From the NCBI RefSeq assembly GCF_011075055.1, contig NC_058137.1, positions 14,431,463 through 14,495,462 of the forward strand: DNA of 64,000 nt, read 5' to 3'. The notes under the pieces were generated by a model. The model was not told the DNA's origin. It did not search any database and saw nothing but the letters and a program-made list of their open reading frames with translations. Origin of the DNA: Mangifera indica (lineage: Eukaryota; Streptophyta; Magnoliopsida; Sapindales; Anacardiaceae). Each line of letters starts with the position of its first letter. Within the stretch, counting starts at the first letter, position 1. Position numbers and translations under genes: made by a program. Below, one piece after another: positions 11,986 through 24,752 of the stretch.

Positions 11986-12915
11986 AATTCAGATTGCTTA
12001 GTGCAACACATAGGTGGACATTGTAAATGTGTTCATCGAATTGACCCCAATAAAAGATATTCATATAGATGGTTGCTTTAATGTTTATGGAATAAAGTCT
12101 CTGAACACCATAAGTGCATATGATCCTATGACTTGAGGTCGCTATATTGTCTCATGTAAGGATTGATAAGGTTTGACTTTATCTAACATACCGTTGTAAC
12201 TAGGGTATTATAAAGGTAGTGAATGGTTATTTCGTAAGATACATAGAGGCTATGGTCGATTAATAAAAGATTCGTCACTCCTGAGTATAAGATAAGATAT
12301 CTCATATGAGAATACTAAATGACATTCATGACTACTTAAATCTATAGCCACAATGGGATAAGGTTGTAGCCTAATTTATGCATGTCATTAATGTGTATTA
12401 GTTTATATCGAGAAACTATTGAGATAGACACATTTCTATGTCAGCCTCGGGAGATATTGGTTAATGAAAGGATTGAATTACACATAATTATAATATTATA
12501 AAAGCTTAAGAGATGTTCGCTAACATTCTATCATCCAAGTGGCCATGATGTTTTACTAGAGGCCAATCTTGGTCTGTGTATAAATTTGACCCAAATTTAG
12601 GCATTGTCGATTTGATAGAGAGTTTATAGGTCACATATAGATAAATGTTGATACAAACCCAGAGGTAAGGATTGTTTAGTGACAATCCTAGTGTTTAGGG
12701 AGAGAGAGAACTTTGTTGACCACACTTTGACCAAGTTTGACATGATGTGTATAGTGCTTTTTAACATTGTGCAAAATTAATATACATGGCACAGCTGGAC
12801 AAGTCTTGTCCAACTGTACAATGTATGTTTCATGCCAGGTGGTGCACTTCAGTATCCACTTGTGCATGGTTTAAGGTGTATCGAGTGATACACAAGTGAA
12901 TTACTTGTGCACACA
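11986..12915 (+). repeat. LTR fragment of family B
   Basis: It matches 10070-11260 of the preceding LTR without the tandem duplication: GTGCAACACATAGGTGG, the GTTGTAACTAGGGTAT stretch, then the GGACAAGTCTTGTCC palindrome and the TGTGCATGGTTTAAGG region. Both LTR termini are missing. Together with the leader just before it, this looks like an element reduced to LTR-leader-partial LTR. Confidence 0.7.
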
Positions 12916-13310
12916 TAGTCAAATCAATCACCAATCATGTATGCATTTGCATGATTATTTATTTATTTTTACCCTAAAGGCATGAATTTCCACATTGTAA
13001 GGGTGTAAATTCTTTTCTCCAATCATGCATGCCTTTATTTATTTATTTTTTTCATGGTGCCAATTGTGCCATGTATTAGCATGGTTGAAACCATGACAAC
13101 TAAGTGCATGACTGGCACATTAAAGTGCATGGCCTTGTACTTTTGTCAAGACATAGTCAAATTGATCCATTCAACTCGTTGGGCAATCCCAGTCTATTTG
13201 TAGCTTTTCTCTCTTTCCTAAACACCAAGATCATCAACAAACAATTCACTCTTTTGAGTTCAATTCAAATCCTATATATGTGTGACCCAAATTTAAAGAA
13301 ATTTCTTTTT
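12916..13310 (-). repeat. diverged LTR fragment of family B, inverted
   Basis: Read on the minus strand it contains the family B sequence TCTTGGTGTTTAGG followed by TTGACTATGTCTTGAC, equivalent to 23630-23780 on the minus strand. It faces the plus-strand fragment 11986-12915. Low-complexity TTTATTTATTT tracts at 12956-12970 and 13033-13050 suggest a local duplication. Confidence 0.5.
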
Positions 13311-14116
13311 TGGTTCCAATTCAACAAAACTTGAACCAAAATCTAATCCCCAATCTTGAAGGGCATGTAAGCATCTTGAGAGGTACGTTGAGGGTATGAT
13401 GGAAGACCATTGCATATAATTTCCATGAAAAATAATCATGGCTTAGGCAAAAAAAAAAAATGCCCAACCATGCATAAGTTTAAGGTACAATAAGAGCACC
13501 AGTGCCAGTGCATAGCTTAGATAAAACTGCCTAGCAGTTATTATCTAGTGATGCACCAACGTATACCTAAGGAACAAGATAGGGTAGAGGTTGCCCTACT
13601 ATGTCCTAGTGGCTAAAGCTCAGGCTGCCACCCACATTGACAAGCAGAACAGTTTCTATCTAGGCACACATCATGGCGTGAAATAGCTTTACAATGTGTG
13701 GTACCACCTTATTTGGTTTTCATTCCAACCATGCAATGTGGTGTTTCTAACCTTGGTTTTAGACTTTCCAATGACAAAAAATCTAGGAGCCATCGTGCAA
13801 AGGCAGGCCAATCATTAGATGAGCATCAGTGGTGCGTAAACTATGCTTACGTGACAAACTAGTTATCAACCTTGAATTTAATCTTGCATCAACAATTAAA
13901 CTGAAAAATTTTTTATGAATAATCACTCAATAAATTTAACACATCTTTATGTTGTTCTTGAAGTTAACAAATCATGTGGCAACATGATTGCAAATCAACT
14001 TTACCAATTTTATGGTTTTGATTATTTTTCAATTACATGCAGTGACAAATAAATATAATCAAAACTTGTAGGTATATTTTCATGGCAATATGCCTAAACA
14101 ATAGCTCTGATAACAT
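13311..14116 (-). other. family B leader (subtype 2) with primer binding site, minus strand
   Basis: On the minus strand the segment starts at the LTR edge (14117), with a damaged primer binding site reading TTATCAGAGCTATTG (14095-14114). It continues through a leader shared with 46045-46775 and with plus-strand 59860-60480. It is different from the leader of E5 after the first 250 bases, so family B has at least two leader types. No gag is attached here. Confidence 0.65.
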
Positions 14117-15929
14117 TATAGGTGTTGTTAATCGGTAACACAATGAAATTAAAAATTTTAAAATTTATCAAAGATCCTAAAACCCATCCATGCATAAATT
14201 CATGAACATGTTAAACACATATAGGGTGTTTAGAAATTATGCCTATGTTATTGGCTCCTCCAAGACTTCACATTACTATGTAAAGATCACTATCCAACCT
14301 TTTTGAGGTGGTGTATTGGTATCCATGTAGAGCACGAATGGAAGGCAATCTAGAAAAATGTTACTTAGACTTTTATTGATTGGATCTTGGAAATTGGATA
14401 CGACAAAGTGAGAAGAAGGTCACAACAATGGAAACTTGTGTCAACAAGGTTCTAGGCGTGAAGATGTGTGTTTAAGATGTATGTGTTGGCTTGTTGTCCA
14501 AATTTTGACTCAAACTAAACACCTTTATTTATAAGGTATGCATGAATCCTAAGTTAGTTAGGATTCTAACTACTTAGGTGATAAGAGGTCTAAGAGTTCA
14601 TATGAAACTAAGACTTTTAATTGATTGAAAGTTTTTAATGCATAGTAATCCTAATGAAATTAGGATTCCAACTCAACCTAAAATTTCTATCTTACAAGGA
14701 CTTTGAAAAATCCTTGGTTGACTGAAACACCCTACCCACAAATTAACTCAACCAGTTGACTTGCATCCATCATTTGACCTTGCTCAGTTGGACTCCTAAG
14801 TTGGGTCAATCAAAATCATGCAGTGTGTTTGCATGATGCAATATGACATTGTGCACACTAAATGATTTCAGTCAGAACGTATTCATACTTTTCTTTCTTT
14901 CCATGATCTTAGGATTATTGTCAAACAATCCTTGCCTTTTGGTTTGTATGAACCTCTTTAATGTGTGTAACCTATAAGCTCTTTATTTAAATTTAGGTCA
15001 AATTTAGACATAGACCAAGATTGACCTTTAGCAAAACATCATGGCCATGTAAATGATAGTGTAAGCGAACATCTTTATAAACTTTTATAATATTATAGTT
15101 ACATGCAATTCAATCATTTTCTCAACCGATATCTCTTGAGGTTGAGACATAAAAGTGTGTTATCTCAGTAGTTCCTTGGTATGAGCTAATACATATTAAT
15201 GACTTATACAAATTAGGCTACAACCTTATCCCACCATAGCCACAAATTTAAACGGTTATGAATGTTTTTCAGCGTTCGTATAAGAGATATATTTTCTTAT
15301 GCTCAAGAGTGACAAATCTTTTATCGATTAATCATAGCCTTCATGTATCTTATGATATGGCCAATCACTACCTTAATGATACCCCTATTACAATGATACG
15401 TTGGACAATGTTAAACTATACCAATCTTTATATGAGACAGTCTGTTAACCTCAAGTCATAGGATCACATGCAGTAATGGTTTTCAGAGGATTTGTTCTAT
15501 AGTCATTAGAGTATCCATCCATCTAGATATCCTGTAGTGAGGTTAGTTCGATGAACACATCTATAACATGCACGCATATGTTGCACCAAACCATCAGTAT
15601 ACAACTTTGACATATGAGAACTATTGCCATCTTTTGGCGGGGTTGTTGAACACTATGATAATCCCGTTTCCATGACATACGCCCTTGGTCATGTAGTGTT
15701 GGGATTATGGACATTTCTAAAATGACCACTTAATGTGTGTATAAGGTTCCTAAGATCAGTCATTTTATCTCTTCGTCACGGGTCTACCATTCTAAAAACA
15801 TGTTATTCATACAATCATATAATAGACAAACATATGAACTAAATAATTATAAATCCTTTTTATGAATTAATGAGATAAATTACAATTATAAATGCCAAAT
15901 CAATTGGCTTTAGGGCATCTATCTTAACA
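14117..15929 (-). repeat. full-length LTR of family B (5' LTR, minus strand)
   Basis: The minus strand starts TGTTAAGATAGATGCCC at 15929 and ends CACCTATA at 14117, next to the primer binding site. At 1813 bp it is close to the other intact family B LTRs. The 15929 tip abuts a plus-strand pol remnant with no intervening sequence, so the LTR lies antisense to the pol it probably interrupted. Confidence 0.8.
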
Positions 15930-17130
15930 CCAATATGCAAGAATTGTGGTAGAGTAGATTGCTCACTAAAGGAGAGGTTGATTTATGTCAAGGAAATGGA
16001 ACATGTGTTGTTGCATTAGTTGTAGGAATTTATTATCTTAGGTTGGCCATTGGGTTAGTTTTAGAATTAAGAAATTGTTATTATGTTCCTTCTGTTTTTA
16101 GAAACTTAGTTTCTATGTCTGTTTTGGACAAAGAGGGACATTTATTTTCGATTGCTGGTGGTATTATAACCATTAGCTTAAATAATATTCTTTATGAAAC
16201 AACTGAATTGTGTAATGGGTTATATATTCTAAAATTAGATAATGAAATTCTCAATGTGCAAAATAATAAATGTTTAAAATTGAATGATTTGAATACCATA
16301 TATCTGTGGCATTGTAGGGTAGGCCACATAGGATTGAAATGTGTATAAAGACTTCTTAAACAAAAATTCTTGCAATCATTTGACTTTTCGTCATATGATG
16401 AATGTGAATCATGCCTACTGAGTAAGATGGCCAAAACACCCTTCATTGGAAAAAGTGAAACGACGAATGAACTATTAGGGACCATGCACAATGATATTTG
16501 TAGGCCCATTATAGTGTATAGTAGATATGAGGAAGCTTACTTTGTTACATTTATTGATGACATTGATAGATATGACTATTTTTTTTTTATGAAACACAAG
16601 TTTGAATACTTTGATAAATTCAAAATTCAAGAATAAAGTAGAAAAAACAACTTAGGAAACAAATTAATGTCCTTCGAAGTGATCAAAGAGATGAATACTT
16701 GAATATTAAATTATAAGAATGCCTAAAAGAAAATGGGATAGTATCTCAACTCATCCCTCATGGTACATCATAATATAATAGTGTATCTGAACAAAAGAAT
16801 AGAATTTTGATGAAGATGGTTAGGTTTATGATAAGTTTTATTAATCTATCTATGTCTTTCTAGGGTCATGCCTTAGAAACTATTGCTTATACACTAAACC
16901 ATGTCCCATCTGAATCTATGGATAAAATTTCATATGAGTTATGGATTAGGCAAAGACTTAACTTAGATTACCTAAAGATTTAGGGTTATGAAACTTATAT
17001 CAAGAAATTGATTTTGAATAAGCTAAACATTATCTGTGAAAAGCATATCTTTGTAAAATACTTGAAAGTTACTAAGGGATACTGCTTCTACCACTCGAAG
17101 GAGTAAAAGTCTTTGTTGCTTGTACTGGTG
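15930..17130 (+). pseudogene. E3: copia family B integrase remnant with complete D-D-35-E
   Basis: The frame enters in the pre-integrase region (15959-16348: the longest recognisable pol frame here, YCYVPS-type box, YLWHCRVGHIG with the HH pair). It continues at 16370-16636 (CESCLLSKM with the CC pair, MHNDICRP with the first Asp, VTFIDDIDRY). Downstream, in the same family alignment but across stops, RSDQRDEY and SEQKNR supply the second Asp and the Glu with 35 residues between them. All catalytic residues are therefore still readable, although in-frame stops (for example after NIKL) make the gene inactive. The gag part is absent: the frame begins at the LTR tip 15929. Confidence 0.85.
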
Positions 17131-18650
17131 TGTTCCTTAGATGGAATTTATTCTTAAGAGAACCAATGAGAGGATGGTGTAACTTGATGAAGTTCCTATA
17201 CCAGAAGATACAACAGATATTAGACAGGATGATGTGCCATCATAGATGGTTGATAATGATAAGGAAATTTCTTCTCCTCAAATGGAATAAGCTCAATGTA
17301 CATAAGAGCTACATAGGTCTACACAAATATGTTATGAGCTAGAGAGATTTTGATTTCTGCTAACTTAGAATGGTGATGTACTAGTCATCCACGATGACGA
17401 ACCTAGGACTTATGATAAGGCTATTTCGAGTTTAAATTCAGATAAATGATTTGATGCTAAAATCAAGTATGTACTTTGGTAGGTTCACCTAAAGGGGTAA
17501 AACTTATAGGGTGTAAATGGTTTTTAAAAAGAAAATCGACATGAAAGGTAACATGCCTATTTATAAAACATGATTGGTTGCCAAAGTATTCACTTAGAAG
17601 TATAACATTAACTATGATGAAACCTTTTCGCTAACCATTATGCTTAAGTCTATTAGGATTGTGCTTATTATAGTAGCATACTATGACTATGAAATCTTTC
17701 AAATGGATGTCAAGATTACCTTCTTGAATGGTAACCATGTAGAAGACATTTATATAGCGTAACTGGATGGTTTCTTTTTTGCTGGAAGGGCAAATTTAGT
17801 GTACAAGCTTCAAAAGTCTATTTATAGTCTTAAACAGGTTTTGAGGAGCTAAAATATTCGTTTTGATGAAGTCGTTCAAGAGTTTAGATTCATCAAAATG
17901 AAAATAACCACATGCGTATAAAATGGTCAATGGGAATGTGATAGTATTTTTAGTATTGTATGTCATGACATCTTGATTATTAAAAATGACATACCAAACT
18001 TGTAATTAATAAAGACTTAGTTATCCAAGTGTTTCTTTATGAAAGGTTTAGGAGAGGTAGCCTGCATTCTTGGGATTAAAATTTATCAAGATAAAGAGCG
18101 TAAACTGATGGGCCTAAGTTAAAACATGTACATAAATAAGGTATTGGCTAGATTATATATGAGAGAATCTAAAAATAGATTTTTACCTATATCCTATGGT
18201 ATATATCTTTCAAAAGATATGTGTCAAGTACACAATCTGAGAGAGATAAGATGAGTAAGATCCCAAATGCCTTGGTTATAGGGTCAATCATGTACGTCAT
18301 GCTATATACGAGGATTAATGTCTCATACGCCTTGAGCGTTTGTAGCAGATATCAATTTGGCATAGGTGAAGAACACTAGATGGCTATCAAGAACATCTTG
18401 AAGTACTTGAAAAGGGCTAAGGATGCATTATTGGTTTATGGAAGGGAATATGAACTTACTGTTAGAGGTTACAATGACACTAGTTTCTAAACTAATTTAA
18501 ATAATTATAAATCCCAATCAAGGTTTGTGTTTTATTGAAATGGTAGTGTAGTTTGCTAGAAAAACTCTAAGCAAAATATAGTGGTTGATTCTATAATAGA
18601 GTCTGAGTATATTGCCATTTTTGAAGTGACAAAATAAGTTGTACATTAAA
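17131..18650 (+). pseudogene. E3: copia family B RT and partial RNase H
   Basis: After the variable linker, RT begins near 17430 (ETFSLT-type box at about 17615-17640, then MDVKITFLNGN near 17700-17740). The catalytic box near 17955-17975 reads YV-HDILII only by allowing a one-base shift, so the YVDD motif is damaged. RNase H starts near 18375 (ILKYLKRAKDALLVYG, then a Q-to-stop-rich stretch) and breaks off near 18640 at VTK, well before the usual C-terminus. There a family A LTR follows after an A12 run (18649-18660). Confidence 0.8.
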
Positions 18651-18659
18651 AAAAAAAAA

Positions 18660-20354
18660 GAACATATAACATAATGAAAACCTAACTGTCATTCTTTTTG
18701 TTTACCTACTTTTTCTACTTTCCTTTTACTTTAAGATGATGAATGATGTCTTTTACTTGAAAGAACCTCCAAAAAAGTCCACCACGAAGCTCATCTTTGC
18801 ATTAATTGTGAAAAAATAAAATAAATGAAAATGAATATGTAAACAAGCATCAAACATGGAAAAGAAGAGAGAATCATGACATGAATACAAAAAAGGAGAA
18901 ATGTGAGGAATGTTACCTGCTTATTTGCCTTATATGGAATATAAGATAATGGAAAAGCTCTTCAAGTGCTAAAGCCTCCAAAGCAAGTCCATCACATGCT
19001 TTTTTTCACCCTTGACCGAAAGACAAAAAGAAAGAGAGAAGAGAGAACTTTTTCTTTTAAGTGAGAGAAAGGGTTTTACAAAATGAATTAAGGTTAGTTC
19101 AAATGAACTAAGAACCACCCTTTTATAATAGTGGTTCAAAATGCAATTTGTTAATTCTCTTTTTGCCCAGCAAATTCTCATTTTATGGATATGTCATGCA
19201 AGTATATCAGTTTTATACTTTAGGCATCCTAGTTTCATCTTACTAACATTATAACAATTAAAATGTCATCTTTGCCCCCCTATATAAGATTTATATGAAT
19301 ATTATTATCCTTTGGAAGGTGTTAGCCAACCCTGGATAATCAATCCTCATTCTTCAAAGCTTGGTTTATCAGTGTAACCCTTTAGGTTTGTTATGGCATA
19401 ACTGTGAGTCTCTTTTGAAATGATCTAAAAGGCATCCAAAAACTCAACGACTATTGTAAATATCTAACAATGTGCCATAGTAATCTATCAAACCTAATAT
19501 CCCCTATGTTATATGCAGGTAATATCCTTACATTGTCAAATTTGGATTGATTTCAAACTCATGGATCATTAAAGCCTTAAGTTTGATTTTATACGAATCG
19601 TCAATTTGTATATTTGGAACTCATCATTAGGAACATCCTTTGTATGACTAACATTCTACTCTAACTGGAGATTTGATTTTTAATATATTTAATGTTCACT
19701 TTGAGACTTATATCTGGATCGAATCAATGGATATTAAAGATCTAGTACTTTTTGAGTCAATAGATCCTATCTTGAACATAGTTATTTTCTATATACAAAT
19801 AACACATGATCAATATGGTTTGTCTTATAAGATATGATCAACCCCTTATATATACACCATATGAATCATGCATATCCGTATCAAATTTGACTATGATGTC
19901 TTAGGTCAAAAGATCATTTTGTACACTAGTAGAATCTTACGAGAAGTCATTGACTACAATTTAATAACCATGTAACTTATTGTTATTGGTTATGTTTGAA
20001 AATGGTTTTCTACCTATTAATCTTTACTAATACTGTAATGACATGACTATCATTGTCACATGAATTAATGTCATCTCATAGCATTCAATTGAGGTATTCA
20101 ATATGCCTATTATATGATATAATTGCCCACATTATATCACATTCGTAGGGAATGATTCGATGACTCAGTTTGTATATTAAGTAAAACATCTAGATAGTTC
20201 ATATACGTACTTTTTGTCATCGCAAATAAAGGAAACAACTTATGTATATGAACAAAAAGACAATTTTTTTTAATAAGTCATGAAAAATGTACATATAAGA
20301 GTAAAATACTCGTAGAATTGACAACACGAATGATTCTTAGGGTATACACTAACA
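18660..20354 (-). repeat. LTR of family A (3' LTR of E2)
   Basis: The minus-strand tip TGTTAGTGTATACC is at 20354, next to a polypurine tract. The body aligns with the other A LTRs. The U5 end seems to contain a local duplication: a GATGATG...CTTGAAAG...CTCCAAA...AAGTC block at 18734-18790 recurs in degenerate form at 18950-18995. The lower end is approximate. Confidence 0.8.
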
Positions 20355-20371
20355 AAACTCTTACTTGCACT
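20355..20371 (-). other. polypurine tract of E2
   Basis: Minus strand GTGCAAGTAAGAGTTTT sits directly before the LTR tip. One G-to-A change compared with the GTGGGAG core of E1 weakens it. Confidence 0.7.
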
Positions 20372-21762
20372 AGAGTTATTCGTTATTATATCGCATACTA
20401 TCATCTCAAGATTATGGTCTAGCTGTTTCAATGTTATTGCTTTAGTCATTGGGTCAACTACATTTGTTGCTGACGGTGTCTTTTCTATTATTATCTCTCT
20501 AGTTCTAACTAATTCTCTCAAAATATGATGCTTTTGCTGAATATGTTTGGACTTTTGATGCACTCTTGGTTCTTTTGCCTGTGCAATAACACATATATTA
20601 TCATAGAATATGATTATCAGATAAGCCATGTTTGGAAATGAACTTGCATATCTATATAACCTTTTTTGCTACTTTTGAAGTGGCAATATATTCAATCTCT
20701 GTAGTGGAGTCAACTATAGTTGAATGTTTGGAACTTTTCCAACTAATTGCACCCTTATTATAAACAAAAATGAACCCTAACATAGAGTTTCTATCATTAA
20801 CATCTGACTTGAAATTAGAGTTTGAGTACCCCAAAATGTTTAACTCTGAACACCCATAACTCAAGACATGATCTTTAGTCTTTCTTAAGTATTTAAAGAT
20901 TGATTTCATAGTTGTTTTTCCCCTAAATTAGCCTGATATCTACTCATTATACTTACTGTAAATGCTATATCAGGTCTCATACATAGCATTGCGTGCATAA
21001 GCCTTCCCACTGTCAAAACATAAGGCACATTATGCATTTGCTATTACTTTTCATCTGTTTTTGGATCCATATCATTAGAAAGATGAATACTATGAGTGAA
21101 AGGCAAAAGTCCTCTTTTCGAGATGTCCATGTTAAACTTTTTCAATAATTTTTCTATGTACAATTTTTGAAATAATCCAATTATTCTTTTCGTTTTATCT
21201 TTATAGATACAAATTTCAAGGGCATAGGTCATGCCTCCTAAATCTTTTATCAAGAAGGTTTTGAATAACCAAATTTTAACCTCATTCATCATCCCAATGT
21301 TATTGCCCATTAATAGAATGTCATCTACATATAGTATGAGGAATGTTACAAAATAATCCTTAACCTATTTGTAAACATAGGGTTAATCCAGATTCTTTTC
21401 AAAACTAAACGATTTGATTGTTTCATTGAATTGAATGTTTCAGTTTCTAGAAGCTTGCTTCCATCCATAAATGGATTGATAAGCCTTGCATATCATATGT
21501 TTTTCGAAGACGGATACAAAACCTATGGGTTGGTCCATATAAATGTTTTACTCAATGAATCCGTTGAGGACGGTAGTTTTGACATTCATCTACTAGAATT
21601 CATAATCATGGTATATTGTGATAGCTAGCATTATTCGAATAGATTTAATAATAGCCACAGGGGAAAAAGTTTCCTCATAATTTAACCTTTGTTTTTAGAT
21701 ACATACCCCTATCTGAAATATAATTTAACCTTTTGCTACTAGTCGTGCCTTATAAGTCTCTA
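20372..21762 (-). pseudogene. E2: copia family A RT and RNase H remnant
   Basis: RNase H occupies 20372-20909: KSIFKYLRKTKDHVLSYG, YSNSNFKSDVND, then FYDNICVIAQAKEPRVHQ and DPMTKAI. The terminal frame (20270-20629) runs through the polypurine tract into the LTR. The RT part 21044-21310 reads IWLFKTFLIKDLGGMTYAL and LLKKFNMDISKRG. The catalytic box near 21318-21332 is an intact YVDD. RT is cut at 21762 by a TGTAATAC LTR, so the N-terminal RT, integrase and gag are missing. A short stretch 21693-21730 resembles the first bases of that LTR and seems to be a local duplicate. Confidence 0.85.
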
Positions 21763-22193
21763 TTGTAATACATATTTTTAGATACATAACCCTATCTGAA
21801 ATATAACCTAGAGAGACATGCATAATTTGGCTACTTAATTTAAAAACTTTGTAATTCAATGTATGATCGTAAATTCTCAAGCATGCAAAAAGGTGCTATG
21901 CAAATAATTACTGAAAAATATCATTTATTGAAAATTCATCAATATATGAAAAGTACGAAAACTTAATCATGAAGTTATTATGCATATATAAACCAAAAGA
22001 AAGAAATGTAACTAAAATGGTCAAAATACAAAAAAGGAAAGAAAGTCTAAAAATAGCAGTTATGCCCTTCACCCTCACACAGCTACTTGCTAGACTGTTG
22101 GGTCCACTGTATGCCTTGTTATGTATCTTTACTTACAAAATAACAAAAAGAGCACGTAAGTGAAATCACTTAGTAAATTGGTGACCTCTTGGC
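21763..22193 (-). repeat. TGTAACAC-type LTR fragment (family D), truncated
   Basis: It starts TGTAATACAT at 21763 inside the RT of E2 and follows the same order of blocks as the complete copy 40198-42327: TTAGATACATA, GCATGATCGTAA-AAGC-CAAAAAGGT, then ACTTAGTAAAT-GGTGACCTCTTGG. It is cut at 22194 by the CCCTACA end of a family B LTR. So the order was E2, then this LTR, then E4. Confidence 0.75.
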
Positions 22194-24741
22194 TGTAGGG
22201 TTTTGAGGCATTGTTAACCGGCAATTCAGCAGAATTAAAATTTTATAAAAACATGCAATCCTAATACCCTGACTAGGATACTAGTTTTAAAACATATTTA
22301 CCATGAATATATAAAACACTCACAGGGTGTTTTAGGATTTATAATTGCATTGGTGGCTCATCCAAGTTTTCATATGGCAAAGAAACGAATGCCTATCCAA
22401 CCTTTATGAGGCGACACCCTAATTTCCATGTGAAGCGCGAACACGGGCAGCTATCTAGGAAGAATGATGCTAAAGCTCTTGTGCTAGATGAATTGCGTGT
22501 TCATGGGAAAGAGAATTTCAAGAAACCTATGTGGTAACTCAGGTTTTTGTCTATGAATATGTATATGGAACAAATGACTTTTTCCAACCTAAAGTATCCT
22601 CTAATCTCAATTCCTACCCCTTAACTATGAAAATCCTTAACACCCACCCATGAAGAGTTAAGTTTGTTAGTTTCAAGGGCCAAATCATCATTTTATCTGT
22701 AATATAAAAAATAAATTAAAATTGAATCTCCTTTCTCCATCAAAACCCTAAAAAGTAAAAGTTGCCCCTTAGACTAAGTTTTAAAAAAATGACATTTCCC
22801 TCCTTAGGGTTTAGTTTTCAAACTTTGACATCATTTTTGATGCCACTGTTAATAGCCTCTCTTTCTCCCTCTAACAATCTCTCTTTACTCAGTTGGACTC
22901 TCGATCGATATTGAATAAAACTTGGGAGATGAAAAACTACATCAGGAAAAGAAACTTTTTGTCTTCTTAGACAAAAATGAAGACGAAGATCTTGTCTTCC
23001 CAGAAGAAGATGTCTAGAAAGGTGAGATCTTCATCTTTGTCTCCCAAGCTTTATTTGATACAGATCAAGCATCAAATTGAGTAGAAAAAGATTGTCAAAA
23101 GGGGAGAAAGCTTCAGAAGGAAGAGGCCACTGGTAATGACATCAAAGATAGCACCAAAGTTTGAAAACTAAACCCTATGGAGGAAATTGTTAGTTTTTAG
23201 GGTTTAAGAGGGAAAAAGAGATAAAATTTTAAGGGGTTAGGGTTCCATTAAATTTAACCACCCATCGTTGGCTAAATGAGATTTTCAAAGTTAAGGGGTG
23301 GGAACTTGAGATTAGAAGATACTTTAGGTAGTAAATAGTCCTTTAGCCTATGTATGTGTATTAAGTGTGATGGATATCTAATGCGAATAAAACACTTTTC
23401 ATATAAAAGTGCATAGGATTCCAAATTTATTTAAGATTCCAATTAATCCCATGTTAAAGTGACATGCACTGGTAGCATACAAATGTGCTACCATGCATTT
23501 CCTTCAAGCATTCACGGCTTGGACAATAAGTGTCCAACCGTGCCATGCTTCCATGAGGCATGTTATAGCCATGCCACATTATGCATGGCCAATATCAATG
23601 TCACCATGTACTTTTGGTGATGTATTTTAGTCAAGGCATGGTCAAACCAAATCTTTTAACCTAACGGGTAAACCATGTGTATTCTCGTATTTTTCTTTTT
23701 CCCTAAACATCTGGATTGTCATCAAATGATCCTTACCTTTGGGTTCGAATCAACCCCTATATAAGTATAACCTATAACCTCTCTATCGAGCTAGTAGTAT
23801 TTAAATTCAGGTCAAATTTAAACATAGACAAATATTGGCCTTTAGTAAAGTGTCATGGCCACTTAGATGGCAAAGTTTCAACGAACATCGCTTAAACTTT
23901 TACAACATCATAGTTACGTGTAATTTAATCATTTCATCAACCAATATCTCTCAAGGCTAAGATATAGAAATATGCCCATCTTAGTAGTTTCTCCGTATGA
24001 ATAGATACACATTAATAACTAACATGGATTAGACTATAATCTTATCCCATTATATCCAACGATTCAAGCAGTCATAAATGTCATTTAATATTCTCACGTG
24101 AGATATTTTCTCCTATACTTAAGAATGATGAATCCTTTATTGATCAACCATAACCTCTACGTATCTCACAATATGACCGTACACTACCTTTATGATACCT
24201 TAGTTACAATGGTATGTTAGATGGTGTCAAACCATACTGATCCTTATATGAGATGGTCCAGTGAACTAAAGTCATAGGATCACATGCACCCATGGTGTCC
24301 AAAAGATTTATTCCATAGATATTAGAGCAATAATCCATATGGATATCTTCTGATGGGGTCAGTTTAATGAACATGTTTACAATGTGCACTCATGTGTTAC
24401 ACCACATTGTCTATGAACATTTTTGATACATGATAACTGTCACCATATTTTGATTAGATCGCTTAACACTATGATAATCACATTATCATTACATATGCCC
24501 TTTTCTATTGTAATGTCGGAGTATATTTCTAGAATGACCACTTAATGTGTGTATAAGATTCTCATAATCAGTCATCTAATCCCCTCATCACAATTCTACA
24601 ATTCTAAGGGCATGTTATGCACACAATCATATAAAAAGACACATATATGAATTAAATAACAATTAATTTTTTATTAATTAATGAAATAGAATTACATCGA
24701 CAAATGTCAAACCAATTGGCTCTAGAGCACCTATCCTAACA
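22194..24741 (-). repeat. LTR of family B (3' LTR of E4) with nested foldback element
   Basis: The minus strand starts TGTTAGGATAGGTGCTC at 24741 and ends ACCCTACA at 22194. After removal of the foldback insertion and one target copy it measures 1757 bp. It follows the polypurine tract of E4 and cuts the TGTAACAC-type LTR on its left. Confidence 0.85.
22567..23348. mobile_element. foldback / long-TIR DNA transposon, copy 2
   Basis: The 782-bp element starts GGAACAAATGACTTTTTCC and ends GGACTA-type (minus strand GGCTAAAGGACTATTTAC). The flanking 9-mers TATGTATAT (22558-22566) and TATGTATGT (23349-23357) differ at one base. Long arms pair: ACCTAAAGTATC near the left end is mirrored by GATACTTTAGGT near the right, CCACCCATGAAGAG by its mirror near 23260. 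The core around 22910-23060 carries GAAGACGAAGATCTTGTCTTC-like hairpins, the same design as copies 1 and 3. It lies inside the 3' LTR of E4, and no transposase is encoded. Confidence 0.8.
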
Positions 24742-24752
24742 ATCTCCTATTT
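24742..24752 (-). other. polypurine tract of E4
   Basis: Minus strand AATAGGAGAT directly precedes the TGTTAGG LTR tip. It matches the GTGGGAGAT tract of E7 at 49738-49747 with two changes. Confidence 0.7.

Noticed and set aside
15950..18650. Endogenous pararetrovirus pol
   Set aside because: Integrase precedes RT, the RT box context (LGLSQ, YVDDILIIG) and RNase H tail (IAQAKEP) are of the Ty1/copia type, and LTRs, purine tracts and tRNA-Met sites are present. No movement protein or coat protein motif is seen.
18649..18660. A12 run as poly(A) tail of a SINE, LINE or processed gene
   Set aside because: It lies at the join of a truncated copia RNase H and a family A LTR end, with no target duplication, RNA polymerase III box or endonuclease domain nearby.
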